Shown: positions 14,674 through 22,931, counted from the stretch's first letter. The stretch: DNA of 34,878 nucleotides from JAICYJ01 sp035473255 (GCA_035473255.1 DATIOK010000017.1:1-34878), one strand, 5' to 3'. Numbers and translations: made by a program. Notes: generated by a model not told the origin, from the sequence alone.

Positions 14674-14688
14674 CGTGACGGATAGCGT
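14665..14688 (+). repeat. 12-bp tandem duplication at the trkA-trkA junction
   Basis: GACGGATAGCGT occurs twice in tandem (14665-14676 and 14677-14688). The first copy contains the stop codon of the first trkA gene, and the second ends one base before the ATG of the next. Without the duplication the two genes would be separated by 3 bp, so it looks like a recent slippage event that changed their spacing. Confidence 0.85.
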
Positions 14689-15348
14689 ATGTACATCCTG
14701 ATCGTGGGCGGCGGGAAGGTGGGCAGCAACCTCACCTCCACGCTGATGAAGATGGGGCATGAGGTGACGCTGGTCGAGGGTGACCGCGACCGCTACGCGC
14801 TGCTCGAGGAGAAGTTCGAGCACGTGGTGCGGCCGGGCGATGCCACCGAGCTGTTCGTGCTGGAGCGGGCCGGGGTGGAGCGGGCCGATCTGGTGGTGGC
14901 GGTCACCGGCGACGACGAGGACAACATCATCGTCTGCCAGGTGGCCAAGGAGAAGTACGGCGTGCCGAAGGTGATCGCGCGCGTCAACGACCCGCGCAAC
15001 CAGCCGCACTTCGACATGGTCGGGATCACGCTGACCGTCTCGGCCACGGCCACGATCCTGGCCCTGATCGAGCACCAGCTGCCACAGCACGAGCTGGTGA
15101 CACTGATCGACCTGAAACGCGAGAACCTCGAGATCGTCGAGTTCGCGATCGGCTCGGGGTCGCCGGCGGCAGGCAAGTACGTTCGCGAGCTGAACCTGCC
15201 GAACCGCTCGCGCCTGATCTCGGTCACCCGCGACGGCCGCGCCGAGATCGCCATCGGCGAGACGCAGCTGGCGCCGGGCGATCTGGTGATGGCGATCCTC
15301 GAGCCCGACGTCGAGGACGAGCTCAAGCAACAGCTGATGCCAGCCTGA
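14689..15348 (+). CDS. TrkA-N/TrkA-C potassium transport regulatory protein
   Basis: A 219-residue two-domain RCK protein. Residues 1-125 form the Rossmann domain (YILIVGGGKVGSNLTSTL, VTLVEGDRDR, ADLVVAVTGDDEDNIIVCQVA). Residues about 135-215 form a TrkA-C ligand-binding domain (LEIVEFAIGSGSPAAGKYVRELNLP, LISVTRDGRAEIA, LAPGDLVMAIL). TrkA-C domains bind ligands that in some species include c-di-AMP. Together with the upstream single-domain protein it probably forms a hetero-oligomeric gating ring. ATG 14689 lies immediately after the 12-bp duplication and has no good ribosome site, so it may depend on re-initiation after the first gene. The next gene, thrC, follows 10 bp later in the same direction. 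Confidence 0.88.
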   Translation: MYILIVGGGKVGSNLTSTLMKMGHEVTLVEGDRDRYALLEEKFEHVVRPGDATELFVLERAGVERADLVVAVTGDDEDNIIVCQVAKEKYGVPKVIARVNDPRNQPHFDMVGITLTVSATATILALIEHQLPQHELVTLIDLKRENLEIVEFAIGSGSPAAGKYVRELNLPNRSRLISVTRDGRAEIAIGETQLAPGDLVMAILEPDVEDELKQQLMPA

Positions 15349-15358
15349 CGGGGGTCCT

Positions 15359-16405
15359 GTGCCCGCCGGTCTGATCGAGCGCTATCGCGACCGGCTTCCG
15401 GTCACCGATGCCACGCCGGTGGTGTCGCTGGGGGAGGGCTCGACGCCGCTGGTGCCGGCGCCGCGGCTGTCGGCGCTGACCGGCCTGGACGTGCACCTCA
15501 AGTACGAGGGACTGAACCCGACCGGCTCGTTCAAGGACCGGGGGATGACGGTGGCCGTCTCCAAGGCGCTCGAGGAGGGAGCCACACACGCCGTCTGCGC
15601 CTCGACCGGCAACACCTCCGCCTCGGCCGCCGCCTACTGCGGCCGCGCCGGGATCAGGCTGGCGGTGGTGCTCCCGGAGGGTGCCATCGCCCGCGGAAAG
15701 CTGGCTCAGGCCCAGATCTGCGGCGCCCGCGTGATCGCCGTGCAGGGCAGCTTCGACGACGCGCTGCGGCTGGTGCGAGAGCTGGTCGAGCGCCGCCCGA
15801 TGGCGCTGCTGAACTCGATCAACCCCTACCGGCTGGAGGGTCAGAAGACCGCCGCCTTCGAGGTGATCGAGCAGCTCGGCGCCGCGCCGGACTGGCTGGC
15901 GCTGCCGGTCGGAAACGGCGGCAACATCACCGCCTACTGGAAGGGCTTCGGTGAGTCGGGCGTGGCCCCGCGGATGCTGGCGGGCCAGGCGGCCGGAGCG
16001 GCGCCGCTGGTGACGCGGGCGCCGGTGCCCAACCCGACCACGGTCGCGACCGCGATCCGGATCGGGAACCCGGCTCGGCTGGGTCAGGCGCTGGAGGCGG
16101 TCGAGCAGTCGCACGGCGGCATCCGCGCCATCCCCGACGAGGGCATCCTGGCCGCCTACCGGCTGCTGGCCCAAGAGGAGGGCGTGTTCTGCGAGCCGGC
16201 CTCGGCGGCCTCCGTGGCGGCGCTGCTGGAGGCGGCTCGGGATGGGCTGGTGGAGCCGGGCGCGAACGTGGTCTGCGTGCTCACAGGCCACGGGCTGAAG
16301 GATCCCGACACGGCCGGCCAGGAGGGCGCCGAGATCATGCGCTGCCCGCCGGCCGTCGAACGGCTCGAGGAGCTGGCGTTCGCCGAGGAGCCGGCGCTTG
16401 TCTGA
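15359..16405 (+). CDS. thrC: Threonine synthase
   Basis: A PLP enzyme converting O-phosphohomoserine to threonine. The 348-residue protein is of the short bacterial/actinobacterial type. It has SLGEGSTPLVPAPRL near residue 22, LKYEGLNPTGSFKDRGM with the PLP lysine K59, ASTGNTSASAAAYCGRAG near residue 81, and a glycine-rich phosphate loop LPVGNGGNITAYWKG near residue 181. The GTG start at 15359 follows the trkA stop by 10 bp. The end overlaps the TTG start of thrB by 8 bp, so thrC-thrB are translationally coupled. Cotranscription with the trkA pair is likely from the spacing. Confidence 0.95.
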   Translation: MPAGLIERYRDRLPVTDATPVVSLGEGSTPLVPAPRLSALTGLDVHLKYEGLNPTGSFKDRGMTVAVSKALEEGATHAVCASTGNTSASAAAYCGRAGIRLAVVLPEGAIARGKLAQAQICGARVIAVQGSFDDALRLVRELVERRPMALLNSINPYRLEGQKTAAFEVIEQLGAAPDWLALPVGNGGNITAYWKGFGESGVAPRMLAGQAAGAAPLVTRAPVPNPTTVATAIRIGNPARLGQALEAVEQSHGGIRAIPDEGILAAYRLLAQEEGVFCEPASAASVAALLEAARDGLVEPGANVVCVLTGHGLKDPDTAGQEGAEIMRCPPAVERLEELAFAEEPALV

Positions 16406-17276
16406 CGCGCTGGTCGTGAGCGCGCCCGCCTCCTCGGCCAACCTGGGCCCCGGGTTCGACTGCCTGGCGCTGGCGCTGGACATCCGAAACCGGGTCGAGA
16501 TCAGCGCGGCAGCGGGAGCGGCGATGCAGGTCACGGTCGCAGGAGAGGGGGCCGGTGAGGCTCCGGCCGGCCTGGACAACCTGTTCCTGCGCGCGTTCGT
16601 GGCAGCCGGCGGCGATCCGGCAGGGCTGTCCTTCAACATGCACAACGAAGTGCCGTTCGCGCGCGGGCTGGGCTCGAGCGCCGCCACGATCGTGGCCGGC
16701 CTGGTGGCCGCCGACGCCTGGCACGACCGGCCGCCGCGCGACCTGCTGGGGCTGGCGACCGAGCTGGAGGGACACCCCGACAACGTCGCGGCGGCGCTGA
16801 ACGGCGGTCTCACCCTGGCCTGGACCGGCTCCGGCGGGGTGTCCGCGATCGGCTTCGGCGTCCCGGAGGCGGGGTTCGTGATGGTGGTACCCGATCAGCG
16901 CGTGTCGACCGCCCAGGCACGTGCGGCGCTGCCAGATCAGGTACCGCACGCCGACGCAGTGCACAACGCCGCGCGGGCGGCGCTGCTGGTGGCCGCGCTG
17001 GGGTCGGGGGATGCCGACCTGCTCCGCGACGCGCTCGATGACCGGTTGCACGAGCCTTACCGGGCGCCGCTGGCGCCGCTGCTGTCGGCGGTGCGTGAGC
17101 GCGTGGCCGGCGACCACGCCGTGCTGGGAGCGACCCTGTCGGGCGCCGGCCCGAGCGTGCTTGTGTGGTGCCTGCCCGGCTCAGAGCAGGGCGTGGCCGC
17201 GAGCCTTGCCGGGCAGCTCAGCGGCGCGTCGGTGCGGGTTGTCGCGGTGGCGAAGCAGGGCGTTTCGATCGACTGA
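16398..17276 (+). CDS. thrB: Homoserine kinase
   Basis: A GHMP-family kinase making O-phosphohomoserine from homoserine and ATP, the substrate of the upstream thrC product. The 292-residue protein has APASSANLGPGFDCLALAL near the N-terminus, the ATP loop PFARGLGSSAATIVAGL around residue 90, and the C-terminal GATLSGAGPSVLVWC motif. I chose TTG 16398 because the conserved sequence starts within a few residues of it and no ATG/GTG lies closer. Its stop TGA abuts the stop of the convergent HAD-like gene with no spacer (TGATCA at 17274-17279). The threonine branch is thus complete here apart from aspartokinase and aspartate semialdehyde dehydrogenase. Confidence 0.95.
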   Translation: MSDALVVSAPASSANLGPGFDCLALALDIRNRVEISAAAGAAMQVTVAGEGAGEAPAGLDNLFLRAFVAAGGDPAGLSFNMHNEVPFARGLGSSAATIVAGLVAADAWHDRPPRDLLGLATELEGHPDNVAAALNGGLTLAWTGSGGVSAIGFGVPEAGFVMVVPDQRVSTAQARAALPDQVPHADAVHNAARAALLVAALGSGDADLLRDALDDRLHEPYRAPLAPLLSAVRERVAGDHAVLGATLSGAGPSVLVWCLPGSEQGVAASLAGQLSGASVRVVAVAKQGVSID

Positions 17277-17903
17277 TCAGCCGGCGACGAGTGCGGGCAG
17301 CTCGTGAGGCGTCTCGGCCAGGTAGCTGGGCAGCACGGCCAGCAGGTCGTCGCGTGATCCACCCGTCCACACGGCGGCGGCGGTGGCGGCGCCGGCGTGC
17401 TTGGCCTCCGCGATCACGTGCGGCGAGGCCGACACCACCAGGGCCGCCTGGGGCTCCAGCCCCAGCTCCGCGATCAGGTTCATGGGACCGGCGTGGCTGG
17501 CCTCGACCCGCTCCAGCTCGAACCTCCGTGACAGCCCCAGGAAGTGGCTCACGATCGCGCCCACCTCGGCGGGGCCGGGTGACCAGGCGGCGATCCGCAC
17601 GCCGGCTGCAGACATCTGGCGCACCGCGCCGTTCAGCGCAGGGTCGGGGCGCACGTACACGGGGATGTGCTCCTCGTAGAAGCGGGCCAGCTCCAGCCGC
17701 CAGCTCGACACCTCGTCCCCGGCCCACGCCTCCAGCTGCGGCAGCGCCACGCAGCGGTCGTCGGACACCGTGGCGGGGTCGAGCGGCGTGACCCGGCCCA
17801 GCTTGCGGGCCAGGTGCTCCACGGCGTCGCGCCACAGGCGGTCGCCGGGGGCGAGCGCGTCCTCCGCAAAGATGACCGCATCCACGGGCGGCAGGGTAGT
17901 CAC
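17277..17903 (-). CDS. HAD-like protein lacking catalytic acids (probable pseudoenzyme)
   Basis: A 208-residue protein with the size and strand pattern of a HAD-superfamily phosphatase with a helical cap. The expected motif I (D-x-D) reads VIFAEDALAP, with alanine at the nucleophile position. Motif II is present as VRIAAWSPGP. Motif IV, usually G-D-x-x-x-D, reads ALVVSASPHVIAEAKHAGA, so both acids are missing. I therefore expect no phosphatase activity by the usual mechanism; a binding or regulatory role is possible. GTG 17903 is the first start, with GTG 17885 an alternative. A 19-bp palindrome lies 12 bp upstream, between this gene and the divergent secreted protein. Confidence 0.65.
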   Translation of the reverse strand: MTTLPPVDAVIFAEDALAPGDRLWRDAVEHLARKLGRVTPLDPATVSDDRCVALPQLEAWAGDEVSSWRLELARFYEEHIPVYVRPDPALNGAVRQMSAAGVRIAAWSPGPAEVGAIVSHFLGLSRRFELERVEASHAGPMNLIAELGLEPQAALVVSASPHVIAEAKHAGAATAAAVWTGGSRDDLLAVLPSYLAETPHELPALVAG

Positions 17904-17914
17904 CAGAGGCCATC

Positions 17915-17977
17915 TGTCACGGCAGTCGTGACAAGTTCGTCACGGCTTCGGCGACGATCGGGTCTGGATCCGTGACG
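17915..17977. promoter_or_regulatory. Palindromic operator candidate in divergent promoter region
   Basis: A perfect palindrome TGTCACGGCAGTCGTGACA occupies 17915-17933 (7-bp arms, 5-bp centre). Two more half-sites follow: CGTCACGG 17938-17945 and CCGTGACG 17970-17977. Successive GTCACG/CGTGAC centres are about 11, 12 and 32 bp apart, near whole helical turns. It lies in the 132-bp gap between divergent genes and could control either or both. The cognate regulator is not identified. Confidence 0.5.
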
Positions 17978-18035
17978 GCGCCCGGGAACACCATGAGGCG
18001 GTCAACCCGCTCCGCCCCGAAAGGACCCCCGCTCC

Positions 18036-20621
18036 GTGAAACGTCTGCTCCTGATGCTCTGCTCTGCCTCCGCGCTGGCCGCGCCGCTTGCGATCGCGCC
18101 GCCTGCGCTGGCCGGCACCTACCACATGGCCATGGACACCTCCAAGAGCACCGATGGCTGGACGCTGAGCCACGACGGTGGCTTCTGGGGTTGCTCGTTC
18201 AGCAGCCGGCCCGGGCCCTGCGCCGACGCCGACGTGCCGGCACCGACCTCGCTGCGCCTGTTCGCCCGTGGTGACGTCAAGGCCGGAGACCTGGCCTTCT
18301 GGTCATGGGAGACGCCTCCCACCGTCTCGATCGCCTCCGGCTCGGTGACGGTCAACTACGCGACCACGGCCGATACCCGCGTCTTCATGAAGGCGCGCCT
18401 GCGCAACTTCGCCTACGCGTCGCAGCCGCAGCTGCACACCGCCTCCGACGACGGCACCGCAAGCTGGAACATCCCGGCCGGAAACAGCAACGTCGGCCTG
18501 TTCCTCACAAGCCTCGCCGACCACTCCTTCAGCAACAAGTGGTCGAACACCCTGCGGGTGGTGTCGGTGGACGCCATGCTCCGCGACGACACCGCGCCGG
18601 TCGCGACCGTGACCGGCCCGCTGGCCTCCGGGCAGTGGCTGAACCAGGCGCAGGCCGTCTGCGCCACAGTGTCGGCGTCCGACGCCGGCTCCGGTGTGGC
18701 TTCGTCCCAGCTGCGCGACAACCTGGCCTCGGTGCTGGACGCACACGCGCCGGCCATCACCGCCGTGGCGCAGCCCGGCGACCCCAGCTACATGCACAAT
18801 CTCTGCCTGACTCCGTCGCGCCTGAGCGACGGCAGCCACGACCTCGTGGTGCGCGTGGCCGATGCCGCCGGCGAAGCCGTGGAGGTGCCGTTCACGACCC
18901 GCGTCGACAGCCACGCGCCCACCGCCGTCGCGACGGCTCCGACCGACACCACGCAGCGACAGCCCGTGGTCAGCTTCTCCGTCGACCCCGGCCCCAGCGG
19001 CCTGTCCGACTTCCAGGCGTGGGTGGACGGCCAGCCGATGGCGGTCAGCGGCGTGGATGCCTTCTACCAGCCACCGGTCGACCTCGCGTTTGGCGCCCAC
19101 ACGGTGACCTGGAGCGCCACCGACCAGGCCGGCAACCACCGAGATGGATTCTGGACGTTCCGTGTGGTGGATGCCCTGCCGCCGGTGCTGAGCGGCGCCG
19201 CACCGCTGGCCGGCAGCGGGGGTGAGCTGCGCCGCCCGCCGCTTGCCTTCACGCTCGCCGACGACGGCAGCGGCATCGATCCGGCGACGCTGCACGTGCT
19301 GCTCGACGGGTCGGACGTGGCGCCGTTCGGCACGCTGATCGATGGCCACTTCGGCTACGTCCCGGCGGCCGACCTCGCGTACGGCCACCACACGGTCAGC
19401 GTTTCCGTGTCGGACCGCTACGGCAACGCGATGGCGCCGCAGCAGTGGGGCTTCGACGTGATCGACGCGACGCCGCCGGTTCTGGGTGACGTGCGTCCCG
19501 ATGACGGATCCGCCGGCGCCGACCGCACCCCGGCGATCTCATTCGCCGTCTCCGACGCGGGCACCGGGCTGGACCCCGCCTCGATCTCGCTGACCGTGGA
19601 CGGCCGCGACGTGACCGCCCACGGCGTGCTGGCGGGCGGCCGCTTTGCCTACGTGCCGGCGGATCCGCTCGGCTACGGCAGCCACAGCGTCTCCGCGCGT
19701 GCCACCGACCGGTCCGGGAACGTCTCCCCGCCACTCACCTGGTCGTTCCAGGTGCGCGACGAGACGCCGCCCGTGGTCGGCCAGCGCAGCCCGCTGCCGG
19801 GATCGACGGTGGTGGGGGCGACCCCGATCGGGTTTGCGGTCAGCGACGACGGCACCGGCGTCGACGACGACACGCTGCGGGTGACCGTCGACGGCTCCGA
19901 CGTCACGTCCTGGGGTAGCTTCGCCTCGGGCCGCTTCGTCTACGCGCCGGGGAACCTCGGCGCGGGCGTGCACACCGTGGCCGTGACCGTGGCAGACACG
20001 TCCGGCAACGTGACCGGCCCGGTCATGTGGCAGTTCGCCGTGGCCGACCCGGCGCGGGTGGCGCTGTCGGCGCTGTCGGTCCCGTCGCGCATCACGGCCG
20101 GCGGCGCGGCGCGGCTGCGCTACCGGGCCACCGCCAACGGCAATCCGCTGGTCGGCACCAGCCTGCGGCTGGAGAGCCGACCGGCCGGGCAGGCCGGGTT
20201 CTCGGACGCCGGCGTGCGGGTGACCGACGCAGGTGGCGATGCTTCCTGGACCGTGCGTCCCCGCACCACCACCGAGTACCGCGTGGTGGTCGTGGAGAGC
20301 GAGGCTGAGAGCGACGTCCGCACCGTCGTCGTGGGACAGCGCGTGAGCCTGGCGGCGTCCCGGCCGCGGGTGCACCGCGGCGGCACGATCCACCTGTCGG
20401 GCAGCGTGCAGCCGGCCCACGCCGGCGCAGCCGTGCGGGTGCAGCTGCTGACCCGGCGGGGGTGGGTGACGGTCTCCACGCCGCACCTCAGCGCCCGTTC
20501 GCGGTTCACTGCGACCCTGCTGCCTCGCGTCAGCGGCCGGTACGTGTTTCGGGTGGTGGCGGCCGCCACGGCGGGCAACGCGACCGGCACCAGCCGCAGC
20601 GTGACGGTGCGGGTGGGTTAG
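18036..20621 (+). CDS. Secreted multi-domain Ig-like repeat protein
   Basis: An 861-residue exported protein. The signal peptide is MKRLLLMLCSASALAAPLAI with probable cleavage after ALA (about residue 27). An N-terminal β-rich domain (to about residue 190) contains two cysteines (WGCSF and GPCAD). Then come Ig-like/bacterial cadherin-type repeats, each about 98 residues, whose starts read (A/T)PPV(L/V) at about residues 380, 478 and 577; each contains a D-D/A-G-x-G-(I/L/V)-D and a (F/W)-x-Y-V/A-P motif. The last 200 residues are two further β-sandwich units. There is no LPXTG, S-layer anchor or C-terminal helix, so it is probably released or loosely held. GTG 18036 follows GAAAGGA. Adhesion or wall structure is only a guess. 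Confidence 0.8.
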   Translation: MKRLLLMLCSASALAAPLAIAPPALAGTYHMAMDTSKSTDGWTLSHDGGFWGCSFSSRPGPCADADVPAPTSLRLFARGDVKAGDLAFWSWETPPTVSIASGSVTVNYATTADTRVFMKARLRNFAYASQPQLHTASDDGTASWNIPAGNSNVGLFLTSLADHSFSNKWSNTLRVVSVDAMLRDDTAPVATVTGPLASGQWLNQAQAVCATVSASDAGSGVASSQLRDNLASVLDAHAPAITAVAQPGDPSYMHNLCLTPSRLSDGSHDLVVRVADAAGEAVEVPFTTRVDSHAPTAVATAPTDTTQRQPVVSFSVDPGPSGLSDFQAWVDGQPMAVSGVDAFYQPPVDLAFGAHTVTWSATDQAGNHRDGFWTFRVVDALPPVLSGAAPLAGSGGELRRPPLAFTLADDGSGIDPATLHVLLDGSDVAPFGTLIDGHFGYVPAADLAYGHHTVSVSVSDRYGNAMAPQQWGFDVIDATPPVLGDVRPDDGSAGADRTPAISFAVSDAGTGLDPASISLTVDGRDVTAHGVLAGGRFAYVPADPLGYGSHSVSARATDRSGNVSPPLTWSFQVRDETPPVVGQRSPLPGSTVVGATPIGFAVSDDGTGVDDDTLRVTVDGSDVTSWGSFASGRFVYAPGNLGAGVHTVAVTVADTSGNVTGPVMWQFAVADPARVALSALSVPSRITAGGAARLRYRATANGNPLVGTSLRLESRPAGQAGFSDAGVRVTDAGGDASWTVRPRTTTEYRVVVVESEAESDVRTVVVGQRVSLAASRPRVHRGGTIHLSGSVQPAHAGAAVRVQLLTRRGWVTVSTPHLSARSRFTATLLPRVSGRYVFRVVAAATAGNATGTSRSVTVRVG

Positions 20622-20629
20622 ATGGTTGG

Positions 20630-20660
20630 CCGGGCGGGCGTCGGGGACGCGCCCGCCCGG
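20630..20660 (+). terminator. GC hairpin terminator after the Ig-repeat gene
   Basis: CCGGGCGGGCG (20630-20640) pairs perfectly with CGCCCGCCCGG (20650-20660) around a 9-nt loop, 8 bp after the stop codon. There is no U tract. It isolates the secreted protein gene from the helicase promoter 20 bp later. Confidence 0.7.
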
Positions 20661-20679
20661 GTGCCCCCGGCGCGCCAAC

Positions 20680-20739
20680 TAGAATCCCTTTGTGACTCTC
20701 GCTTCAGCCGCCGCAGCACACGAAACGAGCGCCGGCTGA
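20680..20739 (+). promoter_or_regulatory. Promoter with predicted leaderless 15-codon leader ORF before pcrA
   Basis: TAGAAT (20680-20685) is followed by 6 nt and then GTG 20692, which opens a 15-codon frame (V-T-L-A-S-A-A-A-A-H-E-T-S-A-G). That frame ends at TGA 20737-20739, sharing its last base with the helicase ATG (TGATG). The predicted transcription start coincides with the GTG. The helicase ATG has no good ribosome site, so it may be translated by coupling to the leader peptide. Confidence 0.45.
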
Positions 20740-22925
20740 TGGCGGCGCCCGCGGTCACGCTGGAGGCCCTGAATCCGCAGCAGCGCGAGGCGGTGCTCTG
20801 CACGGAGGGCCCGCTGCTGGTGGTGGCGGGGGCCGGTTCCGGCAAGACGCGCGTGCTGACGCACCGCATCGCGCATCTGATCGACCAGGAGCTGGCCTCG
20901 CCCACCGAGGTGCTTGCGATCACCTTCACCAACCGCGCCGCGACCGAGATGAAGGAGCGCGTGCAGCAGCTGGTGGGCGGCCGCATCGCCGCTCGCATGT
21001 GGGTGATGACGTTCCACTCCGCCTGCGGCCGCATGCTGCGCCGCGACGCCGAGCTGATCGGGTACCGGTCGAACTTTACGATCTACGACCAGGCCGACCA
21101 GGTGCGGCTGGTCAAGAGCTGCATCGAGGATCTCGGGAAGGACCCCAAGCGGTTCGTGCCGCGGGCCGTGCACGGTGCCATCTCCCACGCCAAGGACCGA
21201 CTGCTGACCGCCGAGCTCTACCGGGAGCAGGTGGGCGGCTTCTTCGAGGAGGCGGTGGCCTCGGTCTACGACCTCTACGAGCGGCGGCTGTCGGAGGCCA
21301 ACGCGATGGACTTCGACGATCTGATCATGAAGACCGTGCTGCTGCTAGAGCGGGTGCCCGAGGCGCGGCGCCACTGGCAGCAGGCCTTCCGCTACGTGAT
21401 GGTCGACGAGTACCAGGACACCAACCACGCCCAGTTCAAGCTGGTCTCGATCCTGGCCGAGAAGCATCGCAACCTGGCGGTGGTGGGCGACCAGGATCAG
21501 TCGATCTACGCCTTCCGCGGCGCCGACATCCGCAACATCAGCGAGTTCGAGCAGGACTTTCCGAACGCCGTCGTGATCGCGCTCGAGCAGAACTACCGCT
21601 CCACCCAGACGATCCTGGACGCCGCCAACAGCGTGATCGAGCACAACCGCGATCGCAAGCCGAAGCGGCTGTGGTCGGACCTCGGCGCAGGCGACGTGGT
21701 GCGGGTGGTCGAGGCCGAGGACGAGCACGCCGAAGCCCGGTACGTGGCCGGCCGCATCCAGTCGGCGCTTGACGACGGCGCCAATCCCAGTGAGATCGCG
21801 GTCTTCTACCGCATGAACGCCCAATCGCGGGTGCTGGAGGATCTGCTCACCCGCCAGGGCATCGACTACCGGGTGGTGGGCGGGCCCAAGTTCTACGAGC
21901 GGGCCGAGGTGAAGGACCTGATCGCCTACCTGCAGGTGCTCGACAACCCGTCCGACGAGGTGTCGCTGCGGCGGATCGTGAACCAGCCCCGGCGCGGCAT
22001 CGGCAACACCTCGCTGGACCGCCTGAGCGCGCATTCGCGGGCGCTGGGCGTGACGCTGTGGGATGCCGTGCTGGACGTGGAGGCGGCACCGCTGGGCGCC
22101 GCCGCCGCCTCCAGCGTGACCCGCTTTCGGGAGCTGATCGAGGAGCTCCGCGACGGCGCCGACGCCGCCCCGGTGGGCGATCTGATGGAGCGGGTGCTGC
22201 TGGAGAGCGGCTACGCCGAGATGCTCGAGGCGGAGCGCACGATCGAGTCGCAGGGGCGGCTCGAGAACCTGCACGAGCTGGTGGGCGTGGCCCGCGAGTT
22301 CGACCAGCGCGGCGAGCAGGTGGAGGAGTCGTCGCGGATGTCGGCGTTCCTGCAGGAGATCTCGTTGTACACCGACCAGGACGCGATCGACGAGGACCGT
22401 GGCCGGGTGACGCTGATGACGCTGCACAACGCCAAGGGGCTGGAGTTCCCGGTCGTGTTCATGATCGGCCTCGAGGAGGGGCTGTTCCCCCACCAGCGTT
22501 CGCTGGACGAGGGCAACGAGGGTGAGGAGCGCCGGCTCTGCTACGTGGGCATGACCCGCGCGCGGCGCACGCTCACACTCACCTACGCCCGCGCCCGCAC
22601 CATCTTCGGCGCGCGCGGGTTTAGCCGCTCGTCGCGGTTCCTCGAGGAGCTGCCGTCGGAGGGCATCGAATGGGAGCGGCAGGCGCCGGCCTGGTCGGCG
22701 TCCGGCGCACGCGGCACCACCGCCACCGGCACGCCGCGTCAGGCGTTCGAGGCGCCGGAGATGCCGCGGATCGACCTGTCGCTGGGCGACGAGGTGGCGC
22801 ATGCAACCCTTGGCGAGGGCGTGGTCACCGCGCTGTCGGGTGACGGCACCGTCACGGTGCGTTTCCGCGAGGACCGCTCCGAGCGCCGTCTGGTGCTTGG
22901 CTACGCGCCGCTGACCAAGATCTAA
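20739..22925 (+). CDS. pcrA: ATP-dependent DNA helicase PcrA/UvrD
   Basis: A 728-residue SF1A 3'-5' helicase acting in repair, replication restart and removal of recombinase filaments. Motifs in order: Q motif LNPQQREAV, Walker A GAGSGKT (about residue 30), TFTNRAATEMKER, DEYQDTN (Walker B, about 222), GDQDQSIYAFRGAD, EQNYRST, VTLMTLHNAKGLEF, and YVGMTRARRTL. The C-terminal tail has a Tudor-like β-barrel (GDEVAHATLGEGVVTALSGD) used by PcrA to bind RNA polymerase. I chose ATG 20739; the frame is open to 20622 but that stretch is not conserved and contains the terminator hairpin and promoter. It is convergent with the NlpC/P60 gene, 6 bp between stops. Confidence 0.95.
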   Translation: MAAPAVTLEALNPQQREAVLCTEGPLLVVAGAGSGKTRVLTHRIAHLIDQELASPTEVLAITFTNRAATEMKERVQQLVGGRIAARMWVMTFHSACGRMLRRDAELIGYRSNFTIYDQADQVRLVKSCIEDLGKDPKRFVPRAVHGAISHAKDRLLTAELYREQVGGFFEEAVASVYDLYERRLSEANAMDFDDLIMKTVLLLERVPEARRHWQQAFRYVMVDEYQDTNHAQFKLVSILAEKHRNLAVVGDQDQSIYAFRGADIRNISEFEQDFPNAVVIALEQNYRSTQTILDAANSVIEHNRDRKPKRLWSDLGAGDVVRVVEAEDEHAEARYVAGRIQSALDDGANPSEIAVFYRMNAQSRVLEDLLTRQGIDYRVVGGPKFYERAEVKDLIAYLQVLDNPSDEVSLRRIVNQPRRGIGNTSLDRLSAHSRALGVTLWDAVLDVEAAPLGAAAASSVTRFRELIEELRDGADAAPVGDLMERVLLESGYAEMLEAERTIESQGRLENLHELVGVAREFDQRGEQVEESSRMSAFLQEISLYTDQDAIDEDRGRVTLMTLHNAKGLEFPVVFMIGLEEGLFPHQRSLDEGNEGEERRLCYVGMTRARRTLTLTYARARTIFGARGFSRSSRFLEELPSEGIEWERQAPAWSASGARGTTATGTPRQAFEAPEMPRIDLSLGDEVAHATLGEGVVTALSGDGTVTVRFREDRSERRLVLGYAPLTKI

Positions 22926-22931
22926 ACCGGC

